Shown here in pieces: positions 30,203 to 38,527 of a DNA stretch of 64,000 nt (its first letter is position 1; each line of letters opens with the position of its first letter). Position numbers and translations under genes: made by a program. This stretch comes from Arcobacteraceae bacterium (GTDB taxonomy: Bacteria > Campylobacterota > Campylobacteria > Campylobacterales > Arcobacteraceae), in the NCBI GenBank assembly GCA_021107755.1, contig JAIOSF010000018.1, positions 32,269 to 96,268 of the forward strand. Reading direction: 5' to 3'. Under the pieces are notes generated by a model. That model made no database searches. It saw only the letters and a program-made list of their open reading frames with translations, and was not told the origin of the DNA.

Positions 30203-30937
30203 GTGCAAATAAAAGATATTTACAACTATTTAAATGATTTAAGCCCTTTTGAGCTTCAAGAGAAGTGGGATAATAGTGGTTTAATAGTTGGAAATATGGA
30301 AGATAAGTTTGAAAATATCTATATCTCTTTAGATTTAGATTTAGAGATGATTGAAAATATTGAACCAAAGAGTTTGATTATCACACATCATCCACTTATT
30401 TTTAGTCCAATTAAAACAGTGAATGATGATAGATATGCAACAAAACTTCTAAAAATTTTGATAAAAAAAGATATTGCACTTATATCAATGCATACAAATA
30501 TTGATAAAACACATTTAAATAGTTATGTAGGAAATGATATTTTAGGTTTGAACTTTGAAAAGAGTGATGACTTTGTACTTACTACAAAAGTTGATATGAG
30601 TTTTGAAGAACTTCAAGAGTACATAAAAAAGAAGTTAGGAATAACAACTTTAAAAGTAACAGATTCTACAAAAAAGATAAAAACTTTATCTTTAACAACA
30701 GGTTCTGGTATGAGTTTATTGCCATATATAAAAACAGATTGTTTTTTAACTGGTGATATAAAATATCATGAAGCAATGGAGGCAAAAGCCTTAGGTATCA
30801 GTCTTATTGATATTGGACATTTTGAGAGTGAGATACATTTTTGTACACTTTTAGAAGGTTTAATTCAAGACTATTTGAAAAAAAATAATAAAACAGCTAT
30901 AATAGTAGCTTCACAAAATCCATTTGAATATAAATAA
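30203..30937 (+). CDS. Nif3-like dinuclear metal centre hexameric protein
   Basis: YbgI/Nif3 family protein of 244 residues. Metal-ligand motifs are ITHHPLIF, HTNIDKTHLN and IDIGHFESEI. GTG start at 30203, three bases after glyQ. The biochemical role of the family is unsettled; relatives have been linked to GTP cyclohydrolase-like or repair roles. It is followed by its usual neighbour, a zinc ribbon protein. Confidence 0.9.
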   Translation: MQIKDIYNYLNDLSPFELQEKWDNSGLIVGNMEDKFENIYISLDLDLEMIENIEPKSLIITHHPLIFSPIKTVNDDRYATKLLKILIKKDIALISMHTNIDKTHLNSYVGNDILGLNFEKSDDFVLTTKVDMSFEELQEYIKKKLGITTLKVTDSTKKIKTLSLTTGSGMSLLPYIKTDCFLTGDIKYHEAMEAKALGISLIDIGHFESEIHFCTLLEGLIQDYLKKNNKTAIIVASQNPFEYK

Positions 30938-30949
30938 AGAGGAATTACA

Positions 30950-31666
30950 TTGAATAAACATTTAGAACAATTAGTTAAATTATCACAATTTGATAAAGAT
31001 ATTGTAAATTTTGATCCACAAATCAAAAAAGAACAAGAGAAATTAAAAGTATTTACAGAAACAGTAGATAAACTTAACAGTGATGTTGAAAAACTTTATA
31101 CAATCATTGATGAGACAAAAAATAAAAGAATTAAAAATGATATTCACTTAAAAGAGTTATCTGATAAATTATCAGAGATTGAAGGTAAACATAAACTTGC
31201 TAAAAATGAAAAAGAGGTAAAAGCTTTACAACTTGAAGAAGAGATAGCAAAAGAGCAAGTAAACTTTGCAAATGAAGAGATAGTAAGACTTGATAGTTTA
31301 ATTACATCTAAAAACGAAGAGTTAGAAGCTATTAAAGCTGAACTAGTACAAGAGGAAGAGTCAGTTAAAGAGTTAAAAGATTTAATTGATGCAAATATTG
31401 CAAAACTTGAATCAGAAAGAAATAAAGTATATGAAGAAAAATCAGTACTTGTAGGGACAGTTGATTCTAAAGTTCTTGCATTCTATGAAAAGATTAGAAG
31501 ATGGGCAGCAGAAAGTGCTGTTGTTCCTGTTAAAAAACAAGCATGTTATGGTTGTAATATGAAAATAAATGATAGATTTTATTCTGAGTTTATTGTAAGT
31601 GATGAGATTATGACTTGTCCTCATTGTGGTAGAATTATTTATAAGGATGATTCTGCTGAGGCATAA
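30950..31666 (+). CDS. coiled-coil protein with C-terminal C4 zinc ribbon
   Basis: 238 residues: a long coiled coil (about 10-170, rich in K/E/L heptads) and a zinc ribbon CYGCNMKIN...CPHCGRIIY. The start is TTG at 30950 with AGAGGA upstream. This family (CT398/HP0958-like; in Helicobacter HP0958 binds RpoN and flagellin mRNA) suggests a possible flagellar or RNA-related role, but that is inference from relatives. Confidence 0.85.
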   Translation: MNKHLEQLVKLSQFDKDIVNFDPQIKKEQEKLKVFTETVDKLNSDVEKLYTIIDETKNKRIKNDIHLKELSDKLSEIEGKHKLAKNEKEVKALQLEEEIAKEQVNFANEEIVRLDSLITSKNEELEAIKAELVQEEESVKELKDLIDANIAKLESERNKVYEEKSVLVGTVDSKVLAFYEKIRRWAAESAVVPVKKQACYGCNMKINDRFYSEFIVSDEIMTCPHCGRIIYKDDSAEA

Positions 31667-31705
31667 GTGTATGGACATCAGTCCATACCTTGAATTGAGT
31701 CAATA

Positions 31706-32851
31706 ATGTTTAAATATCTTTATTACTTATTGGCTTTAGTTTTATATATTTTAGCTATCCCCTATCTACTTTTAAAATCAAGAAATCCAAAATACTCAAA
31801 AGCGATACCTGCAAAGTTTTTTTTACGAGATAATCCAAAGTTTTCTGAAGATAAAATATGGTTTCATAGTTGTTCTCATGGGGAGACAGTAGCTTTAAAA
31901 TCTATTTTTGAAAAGTTTAGTAAAGATGAGATAAATGTTTCAGTGATTACAAATACTGGATTTGAACAGGCTTCAAAACTTGTAGAAAATGTAAGGTATT
32001 TACCTTTTGAATTGTTTTTACCTTTTTGGATTACAAAACAAAAGGTGCTTGTAGTGATGGAAGCGGAGCTTTGGTATATGTTGTTTTTAGTTGCCAAAAA
32101 TAAAGGGGCTAAAACAATTTTACTTAATGCAAGGATAAGTGATAAATCTTATAGCTCTTACAAAAAGTTTTCATTTTTGTATAAACATATTTTTAAACAT
32201 ATCGATAAGATTTTTGCACAAAGCCAGATTGATAAACAAAGACTAGAAGAGCTTGGTGGAAAAAATATAGAGGTGATAGGCAATATAAAGTTAGCAAATC
32301 TTCCAAAAGTGACAAAAGAGTTAGAAAAACCAAATGGTATAACTATAACTGCTGGAAGTACCCATAAAGGTGAAGAGGAACTTATCTTAAACTCTTGGGA
32401 TAAAAGTATGGGAAAACTTATAGTTGTCCCACGACATCCAGAAAGATTTGATGAGGTGTATAACTTAATAGAGACAAAGTATAAAAACAGTGACATATCC
32501 TATCATCGATATTCACAAAATGAGGATTTCTCCAGTGATATTGTTCTAGTTGATACTATGGGACAGCTTAATAATATCTATGCTATAAGTGATGTGGTAA
32601 TTTTAGGTGGTGGTTTTATCAAAAGTGCAGGGGGACATAATCCTATTGAGCCTGCTTTTTTTGGTACAATACTCATAAGTGGAAAAACTATTTTTAATCA
32701 AAAGTCACTTTTTGAGTGTGTGAATGATTATTATTTAATAGAAAATGAAGAGTTACAAACGACTCTTGAAAATATAAAAGATTTAAAAAAATCAAGTTTA
32801 CAAAAAGTAGGTTCGATAGAACCCATTATAAAAGAGATTACAAGAGATTAA
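31706..32851 (+). CDS. waaA: 3-deoxy-D-manno-octulosonic acid transferase
   Basis: Adds Kdo to lipid IVA. It has an N-terminal membrane helix, IWFHSCSHGETVALKSI, VVMEAELWYML, ILLNARISDKSYSSYKKF, TITAGSTHKGEEELIL and LGGGFIKSAGGHNPIEPAFFGT. At 381 residues it is a little shorter than E. coli WaaA but contains all motifs. Confidence 0.94.
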   Translation: MFKYLYYLLALVLYILAIPYLLLKSRNPKYSKAIPAKFFLRDNPKFSEDKIWFHSCSHGETVALKSIFEKFSKDEINVSVITNTGFEQASKLVENVRYLPFELFLPFWITKQKVLVVMEAELWYMLFLVAKNKGAKTILLNARISDKSYSSYKKFSFLYKHIFKHIDKIFAQSQIDKQRLEELGGKNIEVIGNIKLANLPKVTKELEKPNGITITAGSTHKGEEELILNSWDKSMGKLIVVPRHPERFDEVYNLIETKYKNSDISYHRYSQNEDFSSDIVLVDTMGQLNNIYAISDVVILGGGFIKSAGGHNPIEPAFFGTILISGKTIFNQKSLFECVNDYYLIENEELQTTLENIKDLKKSSLQKVGSIEPIIKEITRD

Positions 32852-32866
32852 AAAAGGATAGAAAAA

Positions 32867-33604
32867 ATGGAAAAAGCATATAAATTATTAGCAATACAAG
32901 AGGGTATCTCAAATGGAAAAGCAAAAGAGCTTATAGATAAAGGTGTAGTTACTGTAAATGGAAAAAAACTCGTCGTTGCTCGTGGAGAGTTAAGAGAAGA
33001 TACTATTTTCAAAGTAAAAGAGATAGCAAATGCTAGAGTTATCTTTGAAGATGATGATATTTTAGTAGTTGATAAACCAGCATTTTTAAATGCTGCTGAG
33101 GTGGAGTCAAAATTTCCACAAGCGGTATTGTTAAACAGACTTGATAAAGAAACAAGTGGTGTGATGATGTTAGCAAAAAATGAAGAGTTCAGACAAAAAG
33201 CTATTAAAGAGTTTAAAAACAATAGAGTCTACAAAGAGTATGTAGCAATTGTAGATGGTAAAATAGTAGAAGAGGTAGTTATAGAGTTACCAATCTCGAC
33301 TATCAAAGGGAAAACTGCTCGAAGTAGAATAGATGAAAAACATGGTAAACCTGCTAAAACTACAGTATATCCTTATATGGTAGAGGGGCATAAATCAAAA
33401 GTAAAGATAGTTATAGAAAATGGAAGAACTCATCAAATAAGAGTACATCTTCAATCTGCTGCTATACCTATCATTGGGGATTTACAATACGGTAAAGCCT
33501 CTAGTCAAGTGCAAAGAGTGATGTTACATAGTAAGATTACTAAAATTTTTGATTATGAATTTGAAGCAAAAGAGCCAAAAGAGTTTTATCACTTCGGTTT
33601 CTAA
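32867..33604 (+). CDS. RluA-family ribosomal RNA pseudouridine synthase
   Basis: Pseudouridine synthase of about 245 residues with an N-terminal S4 RNA-binding domain (GISNGKAKELIDKGVVTVNGK) and a catalytic domain with LLNRLDKETSGVMMLA (catalytic Asp), VYKEYVAIVDG and IENGRTHQIRVHLQSAAIPIIGD. Large-subunit RluC/RluD-type substrate is likely but the exact uridine cannot be told. It is the last core gene before the accessory island. Confidence 0.92.
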   Translation: MEKAYKLLAIQEGISNGKAKELIDKGVVTVNGKKLVVARGELREDTIFKVKEIANARVIFEDDDILVVDKPAFLNAAEVESKFPQAVLLNRLDKETSGVMMLAKNEEFRQKAIKEFKNNRVYKEYVAIVDGKIVEEVVIELPISTIKGKTARSRIDEKHGKPAKTTVYPYMVEGHKSKVKIVIENGRTHQIRVHLQSAAIPIIGDLQYGKASSQVQRVMLHSKITKIFDYEFEAKEPKEFYHFGF

Positions 33605-33634
33605 TAACTAGATCACTTTCCTCTCCTTTTTTTT

Positions 33635-33656
33635 GCAAGCTTTTTTATAAGCTTGC
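33635..33656. terminator. hairpin after the pseudouridine synthase gene
   Basis: Perfect 8-bp stem GCAAGCTT/AAGCTTGC with loop TTTTAT. The T-run lies before rather than after the stem, so it may be a processing or stability element instead of a terminator. Confidence 0.4.
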
Positions 33657-33660
33657 ACTC

Positions 33661-33712
33661 TTAAAATAAACTTAAATCATGTGACAATCTTCTGTTATAT
33701 TTGTGTTACAAT
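33661..33712 (+). promoter_or_regulatory. promoter with 25-bp repeat element, copy 1
   Basis: Bases 33661-33685 are identical to 34574-34598. A -10-like TACAAT is at 33707-33712, 22 bases past the element, and the start codon of the membrane protein gene is 64 bases past it. A partial third copy (TAAACTTTAATCAT, 33720-33733) lies just downstream. Confidence 0.6.
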
Positions 33713-33749
33713 TTTATAGTAAACTTTAATCATCTATGAGGAGTATTCT

Positions 33750-34199
33750 ATGAAAAACAGCATGAAGTCAGCAATTTTTATTTCCTTTGTTATTGTATAT
33801 TTTTTTGTGAAGTTTCATAGTTACATCGAAACCACTTATTTGATAAGTTTCTTTAGTGAGAATATCCTTGCCTTGTTTGTATCACTATTGTTTATAAATG
33901 CAATTAGTTTATCTATTGTCCTTTTGGAGTCAAATGAAGCTATAAGTAGTAGTATAGATTCACCCTTCTCTAGGACAACAAAGCAAATAATTCTCTCTAT
34001 AAATAAGCAGATGAACTTGATAAGTAAACAAATTGTTCTTATGGTTATATCGATACTGTTTTTGATGTTTTTTGATTTGATGTTTCTTCAAAATCATCAA
34101 GAGTATCTTTTGTTTATCAATCTTTCTATAGTTTTATTTTTTATTTATGAGATAACTATTTTGTATGATACTGTGAAGAGTGTGTTTGTTGTAAGATGA
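33750..34199 (+). CDS. island membrane protein, about four helices
   Basis: Unrecognised 149-residue protein. Hydrophobic segments are about 8-28, 38-60, 95-113 and 120-140, with a polar loop between helices 2 and 3 (ESNEAISSSIDSPFSRTTKQIILSINKQM). GAGGAG lies upstream of the ATG. Its stop overlaps the next ATG (ATGA), and the 25-bp promoter element shared with the defence operon precedes it. A membrane effector or accessory protein of the island is possible, but nothing in the sequence proves it. Confidence 0.65.
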   Translation: MKNSMKSAIFISFVIVYFFVKFHSYIETTYLISFFSENILALFVSLLFINAISLSIVLLESNEAISSSIDSPFSRTTKQIILSINKQMNLISKQIVLMVISILFLMFFDLMFLQNHQEYLLFINLSIVLFFIYEITILYDTVKSVFVVR

Positions 34200-34453
34200 A
34201 TGATTTAGTAATTGATGATAAGTTTCATTTTAAATTTAGTTTTACAAATAAAAATAATACTCTTATAAACAATTGTGCCATATTATCGCAAGTAAAATTT
34301 TATGATACAAAACGGATAAAATATAAAACAGGAGTGATGGATAAAAATAATTTTTTAAATATGTACGAAAAGTTTTTAGAAGTAACAAAACCAAAATGTG
34401 TAACTCCCACAAAAGTGGGAGAGCCCCGAAGGGATTCAATACAGGAATTATAA
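34196..34453 (+). CDS. 85-residue island protein with faint PemK/MazF-like C-terminal stretch
   Basis: Starts within the stop of the membrane protein gene (ATGA). The segment NNCAILSQVKFYDTKRIKYKTGVMDKNNF follows the spacing of the second half of PemK/MazF toxins (SV.L..QIRT.DK.RL..KI). The catalytic N-terminal half of that fold is absent, so it may be a remnant or a different protein. Its last residues (from about TPTKVGEPRRDS) are encoded by a hairpin-rich sequence and look non-native. Confidence 0.5.
   Translation: MNDLVIDDKFHFKFSFTNKNNTLINNCAILSQVKFYDTKRIKYKTGVMDKNNFLNMYEKFLEVTKPKCVTPTKVGEPRRDSIQEL
34404..34433. repeat. double hairpin element at the end of the 85-residue gene
   Basis: Perfect 7-bp stem CTCCCAC/GTGGGAG (loop AAAA), then three bases on a second small hairpin CCC-GAA-GGG. 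It is strikingly G/C-rich against the surrounding AT-rich DNA. No T-run follows. Confidence 0.55.
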
Positions 34454-34468
34454 CACAAAAGAGAGGTG

Positions 34469-34659
34469 ATGTCAAATTTGAAAATTTAAAAAAGTCTTTG
34501 TATTTTTTTGGTTTGATGTTGGGGCTTTTGATGTTTTGGGTAGATTGGAGAGATGAGAATAAGAGTGGTGTTATTAAAATAAACTTAAATCATGTGACTT
34601 TTGTGGGACTAATTGTTGGTATAATGAATTTACATAAACAAATACAAAGGATAATATAG
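34469..34659 (+). pseudogene. possible frameshifted small membrane protein gene
   Basis: An ATG at 34469 with AGAGG just before it reads MSNLKI and stops. A shift of one base within the following A-run would join it to an open frame reading LKKSLYFFGLMLGLLMFW...VTFVGLIVGIMNLHK, two likely membrane helices, ending two bases before the nuclease ATG. The alternative in-frame ATG at 34396 lies in the hairpin element and is unlikely. The frame also covers the second promoter repeat, so it may not be a gene. Confidence 0.35.
34574..34625 (+). promoter_or_regulatory. promoter with 25-bp repeat element, copy 2
   Basis: Exact copy (34574-34598) of the element at 33661, with TATAAT at 34620-34625, again 22 bases past the element, and the nuclease ATG 63 bases past it. 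Probably the promoter of the four-gene defence operon. Confidence 0.62.
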
Positions 34660-34661
34660 TT

Positions 34662-36353
34662 ATGTCATCAAAATTAGATTTAATGGATGATTCAGATTTA
34701 GGAGGAGTTGGTGCAAAAAAAGGTTTTTTATATCAAGATTATGCTGCTGCCTTATATGTAATATCAATGATAAGAGATAAAAAAATTAAAGCTGTTAGAT
34801 TTGAAGTTACTGATGATATTGATATTATTTATGATAATTATATTGAATATGTTCAAGTTAAGACAACAGATAGTGATAAAAAATGGTCTGCTATTGAGTT
34901 TTGTAAAACATCTCCTTCAAAAAAAGTTGAAGGTAAAGGTATGGTAAAGTTTACAGATTCAATATTACATAAATCATTAAATGGTGATAAGAATAAAGGG
35001 ATAAAAGCAAAATTTAGAATTTTGTCACCTCGAGATGTTAATGCATCTTTAACCTATCTAAAAATTCCTCTTGATTCGCGTATTGGTAAAGAAGGTAGAG
35101 ATAAACTATTAGCAACTTTAACTGCTAAAATAAAAGATTATAAATCTAAAAATGGCAATGATGTTGAATATTGGATTGATAATACTATTTGGGAGGTTAA
35201 AAGTAGTATTGAAGAGCTAAGACTAAAGGCTCTTGCAGAAATTATGAGTGCAGCTAATGATTCAAGTATATATCTTGATTCTAATAGAGAACCCGAAATA
35301 ATACTAAATGATATCTTGGCAACTGTAACTAATAAAAGTGCAATTTCTAGAAAAATACATGTTGCTTCCGATAAAAGTTATACAAGAGAAGATCTCATTT
35401 CTTGGTTTGATGAAGAAATTAATATTATGGCAAGTAAAAGTAAAAGTCATACAAAAGTTTATACAAAAAATACTGATGAATTAAAACAATTATTTTTGGA
35501 GTTAGTTAGTATAGTTAAGCCTGAATGTGATAAAAAAAATGGAATAGGATTAAAACAAAATTATTTCCAAAATAAGTATAGATTTAATTATATCGCTGAG
35601 ACGCTAGTTGATTGGCTACCTGAGCTATTATTAAGACCAAGTGAACTTGCCGATACTTATGGTGTTAATTTTATAGATAGATGGAAATCTTTAGTTTCAA
35701 GACTTAAAAAGGATTCAGTTGAATTTGAAACATTTATAGGGAAACTACTACTTCATTCAACTATAAGATATTATTCAAAAAGCCAACCTATCTCTGCTTC
35801 CTTATATATTGATAATGGTTTAGACTCTTTTCATGAATTTGAAAATATACATATTGTAAATAACCGACATGACTCTGATGAATTATGGATGGGATTTAGT
35901 AAATTATCAAAGTCCAGTAATATAAAAGAGCCAATAAATGATATTTGTAAAGAGTTGGATTTTTTAATTACAAATTGTTTTGATAAACAAAGAGAGAAAA
36001 TTTTAAATGTTAAAGAAGACAATTATCTATTTAAACATGATATTAATGAAATGCTAAGTCCTGCAAACTCTCTTGATGATTATGTTGATAGATTTAAATT
36101 TGTGATTTTCTTGGGTTATAATTCAGTGCATCTAAAAATTGATAAGACCAAAGATAATATGGAAGCTAATTTTGAAGATATTTTAAAACAAGAAGTTGAA
36201 GATTATTTTAATATGCAAATTAATGAACTTAGTAAAACTAATAATTATTTTGAAGATCTCAATATTATAGTATATCTATATCCTAGTCCTTGTATTGATA
36301 CAATGCTAAATATAATTAAAGGTGCATTAGAAGGTATACCGAATGTTAAATAA
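34662..36353 (+). CDS. Cap4/DUF4297-like nuclease with HamA-like C-terminus
   Basis: 563 residues. The N-terminus has the DUF4297 pattern: GGVGAKKGFLYQDYAAALYVI, then EVTDDIDIIYDN and YVQVKTT, i.e. the D-x(n)-QxK core of a PD-(D/E)xK DNA endonuclease, followed by WSAIEF. The middle (about 130-450) is helical and unrecognised. The C-terminus (about 470-560: VIFLGYNSVHLKI...EDILKQEVEDYFNMQI...LNIIVYLYPSPCIDTML) follows the pattern I associate with the HamA/AbpA C-terminal domain. It overlaps the helicase gene by 11 bases. Nuclease identification is fairly sure; the HamA resemblance is from memory and needs a profile search. Confidence 0.75.
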   Translation: MSSKLDLMDDSDLGGVGAKKGFLYQDYAAALYVISMIRDKKIKAVRFEVTDDIDIIYDNYIEYVQVKTTDSDKKWSAIEFCKTSPSKKVEGKGMVKFTDSILHKSLNGDKNKGIKAKFRILSPRDVNASLTYLKIPLDSRIGKEGRDKLLATLTAKIKDYKSKNGNDVEYWIDNTIWEVKSSIEELRLKALAEIMSAANDSSIYLDSNREPEIILNDILATVTNKSAISRKIHVASDKSYTREDLISWFDEEINIMASKSKSHTKVYTKNTDELKQLFLELVSIVKPECDKKNGIGLKQNYFQNKYRFNYIAETLVDWLPELLLRPSELADTYGVNFIDRWKSLVSRLKKDSVEFETFIGKLLLHSTIRYYSKSQPISASLYIDNGLDSFHEFENIHIVNNRHDSDELWMGFSKLSKSSNIKEPINDICKELDFLITNCFDKQREKILNVKEDNYLFKHDINEMLSPANSLDDYVDRFKFVIFLGYNSVHLKIDKTKDNMEANFEDILKQEVEDYFNMQINELSKTNNYFEDLNIIVYLYPSPCIDTMLNIIKGALEGIPNVK

Positions 36354-38484
36354 TCCCAAAATAATTACTGGACAATTAGATTCTGATGAAATTACCCCAT
36401 TTTTATATTTAAAAAAAGCAAATGAATTACTTTCTAATAAAAAACAAGAAAGTGAAGGTAGAGAACTTATTATTCGGGCATTAAGTAATCCTGTTAAATT
36501 TACTGGATGTAATAAGATATTAAAAGACTTAGTTAGGAAATCTGGTTTATTTCCTTATCTTGATAGTGAATTTAATAGTAATACAATAGAAGAAAATTTT
36601 ATTATTAATATATATAAATCAAATCTTGAAGAAGATTTTATTTTTCACTCTATGCAATTTAAGATATTTAATCTATTAATGCATGATGAAAATATTGTAC
36701 TCAGTGCACCCACAAGTATGGGTAAAAGTGTAATTATTGATGCATTAATTGCAAGTAATAAATATAACAGAATAGTATGTGTTGTTCCAACCATAGCTCT
36801 AATAGATGAGACAAGAAGAAGAATACATAAAAAATTTGGAAATATGTATGAGGTTATACACCACAATAGTCAAAATGCCAAAACAAATAATGTAATATAT
36901 ATTCTTACTCAAGAACGAGTAAATGAAAGAGAAGATATTGAGAACATTGATTTATTTATTATAGATGAATTTTATAAATTAGCTTTTAAAAGTGATGATG
37001 ATGAACGAGCAATATCTTTAAATATCGCATTAAGTAAATTAGTTAGTGTATCAAAACAATTTTATATGATAGGTCCAAATATTGACCATGTACGAGGAAT
37101 AAATACTCTTTATAAAAAATATAAATTTATATCATCATCATTTAATACTGTAGCTATAAATATGTATGAATATAATTTAGCTCCAAATGATAAAATTGGA
37201 AAAAATGAAGTTTTAAGAACAATATTAACTAAAAACAAAAATAAACAAACAATCATATATTGTAAATCTCCATCTTCTGCTGCAGAAGTTTCAGAAATAA
37301 TTATGAAAATGGAAATTGTCAATAAACATAAATCTAATTATTTGAAATGGGTTGAAGATAATTATAGTTCATTTTGGATTTATTCAAAGGCAATTAAAAA
37401 TGGGATAGCAATTCATCATGGTTCATTACCAAGGGCAATTCAACAATATACAGTTGACTTATTCAATAAAAAAATGATTCAAATTTTAGTGTGTACTTCT
37501 ACGATTATTGAAGGGGTGAATACTGTTGCGGAGAATGTTATTATTTATGATAATAGAAATGGTACCAATGCTATAGATTCTTTTACTCATAATAATATAA
37601 AAGGACGTGCCGGTAGAATGAAAATACATTTTATTGGTAATGTTTTTTGTTTAGAAAAAATTCCTACTCAGTCAATTGAAGAAAAAGTAATTGATATTCC
37701 TTTGGGTGTTCAAACACAAGACAGTCCTTATAATTTACTTGCTGGGATACAAACAGAACATATTGACAAAAATGTTAAAGATAAGTTTGATTTATTTGTA
37801 AAGAATTGTAAACTTCCAATAGAACTTTTAAAAAAACATTCTACCTTTAAAATTAATGTACTTGAAAGTGCATTAGGCTTTGTCGAGAACTTGGCTACTT
37901 ATGAAATGAATTTATTGTGTAATAATTCTCACCCTGGCAAAAGAACTATCCTAATAATATGCAAATTTTTAAAACTGGTATCTTCTTCATCCTTAAGTAA
38001 AGTAAATCTTCATTTTGAAAATTCAGAAGACTTACAAGTTAAGTTCTCAAAATATTTTTATCATAAATCACATCAAGATTATATAGATGAAATGATAACT
38101 TGGCTAGAAAGTTCCAATAAAAACGAAATTCAGAAATCAGAGTATATAGATAATGAACTAAAAATCATTCGTAATATTTTTGGATACACAATACCCAAGG
38201 CTCTAATATTACTTAGTGATATTTTAAATTATGTTAGAGAAGATAGCAAAGAAGTGAATTTTGGTGCAATTATATCAATTTTTGAAAACAATCATCTGCC
38301 AAATAATTTCTCTGCATTAGAAGAAATGGGGATTCCTATTCAAACTTTAGAAAAACTTGTAACAGAACGATTGAAGGCATGTACGGTTAATGTTTTATCT
38401 AGATATATAATTTTTAATTTTAGTAAATTTACTAATTTAAATGATATGGATAGAATTTTTATTCATAGAGCTCTAATCGAATAA
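36343..38484 (+). CDS. HamB/AbpB-like SF2 DNA helicase
   Basis: 713 residues. Motif I is NIVLSAPTSMGKS (about residues 120-132), Ia VCVVPTIALIDE, motif II LFIIDEFYKLAF (DEFY instead of DEAD), III-like FYMIGPNI, then TIIYCKSPSSAAE, IAIHHGSLPRAIQQYTVDLF, motif V ILVCTSTIIEGVNT and motif VI NIKGRAGRM. The DEFYKL box with GPNI and GRAGRM is characteristic of the helicases paired with HamA/AbpA in Hachiman and AbpAB defence. The C-terminal 250 residues are helical and unassigned. Its ATG lies inside the nuclease gene, implying coupled synthesis and likely a complex. Confidence 0.82.
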   Translation: MLNNPKIITGQLDSDEITPFLYLKKANELLSNKKQESEGRELIIRALSNPVKFTGCNKILKDLVRKSGLFPYLDSEFNSNTIEENFIINIYKSNLEEDFIFHSMQFKIFNLLMHDENIVLSAPTSMGKSVIIDALIASNKYNRIVCVVPTIALIDETRRRIHKKFGNMYEVIHHNSQNAKTNNVIYILTQERVNEREDIENIDLFIIDEFYKLAFKSDDDERAISLNIALSKLVSVSKQFYMIGPNIDHVRGINTLYKKYKFISSSFNTVAINMYEYNLAPNDKIGKNEVLRTILTKNKNKQTIIYCKSPSSAAEVSEIIMKMEIVNKHKSNYLKWVEDNYSSFWIYSKAIKNGIAIHHGSLPRAIQQYTVDLFNKKMIQILVCTSTIIEGVNTVAENVIIYDNRNGTNAIDSFTHNNIKGRAGRMKIHFIGNVFCLEKIPTQSIEEKVIDIPLGVQTQDSPYNLLAGIQTEHIDKNVKDKFDLFVKNCKLPIELLKKHSTFKINVLESALGFVENLATYEMNLLCNNSHPGKRTILIICKFLKLVSSSSLSKVNLHFENSEDLQVKFSKYFYHKSHQDYIDEMITWLESSNKNEIQKSEYIDNELKIIRNIFGYTIPKALILLSDILNYVREDSKEVNFGAIISIFENNHLPNNFSALEEMGIPIQTLEKLVTERLKACTVNVLSRYIIFNFSKFTNLNDMDRIFIHRALIE

Positions 38485-38527
38485 TAATATATATTAATTA
38501 TTTAACAAAAAATTAAAGGAAATTTAA

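Noticed and set aside
34404..34440. Single CRISPR-like repeat (hairpin followed by GATTCAA)
   Set aside because: No second copy with spacer spacing was found and no cas genes are present.
33661..34598. The 25-bp repeats as attachment sites or target duplication of an insertion
   Set aside because: No integrase or transposase lies between them, and the equal distance to -10-like hexamers and start codons fits promoters better. Not excluded.
34396..34659. 87-residue ORF from ATG 34396
   Set aside because: Its first 25 codons are the hairpin element shared with the preceding gene and it has no ribosome site there; treated as a possible frameshifted ORF starting at 34469.
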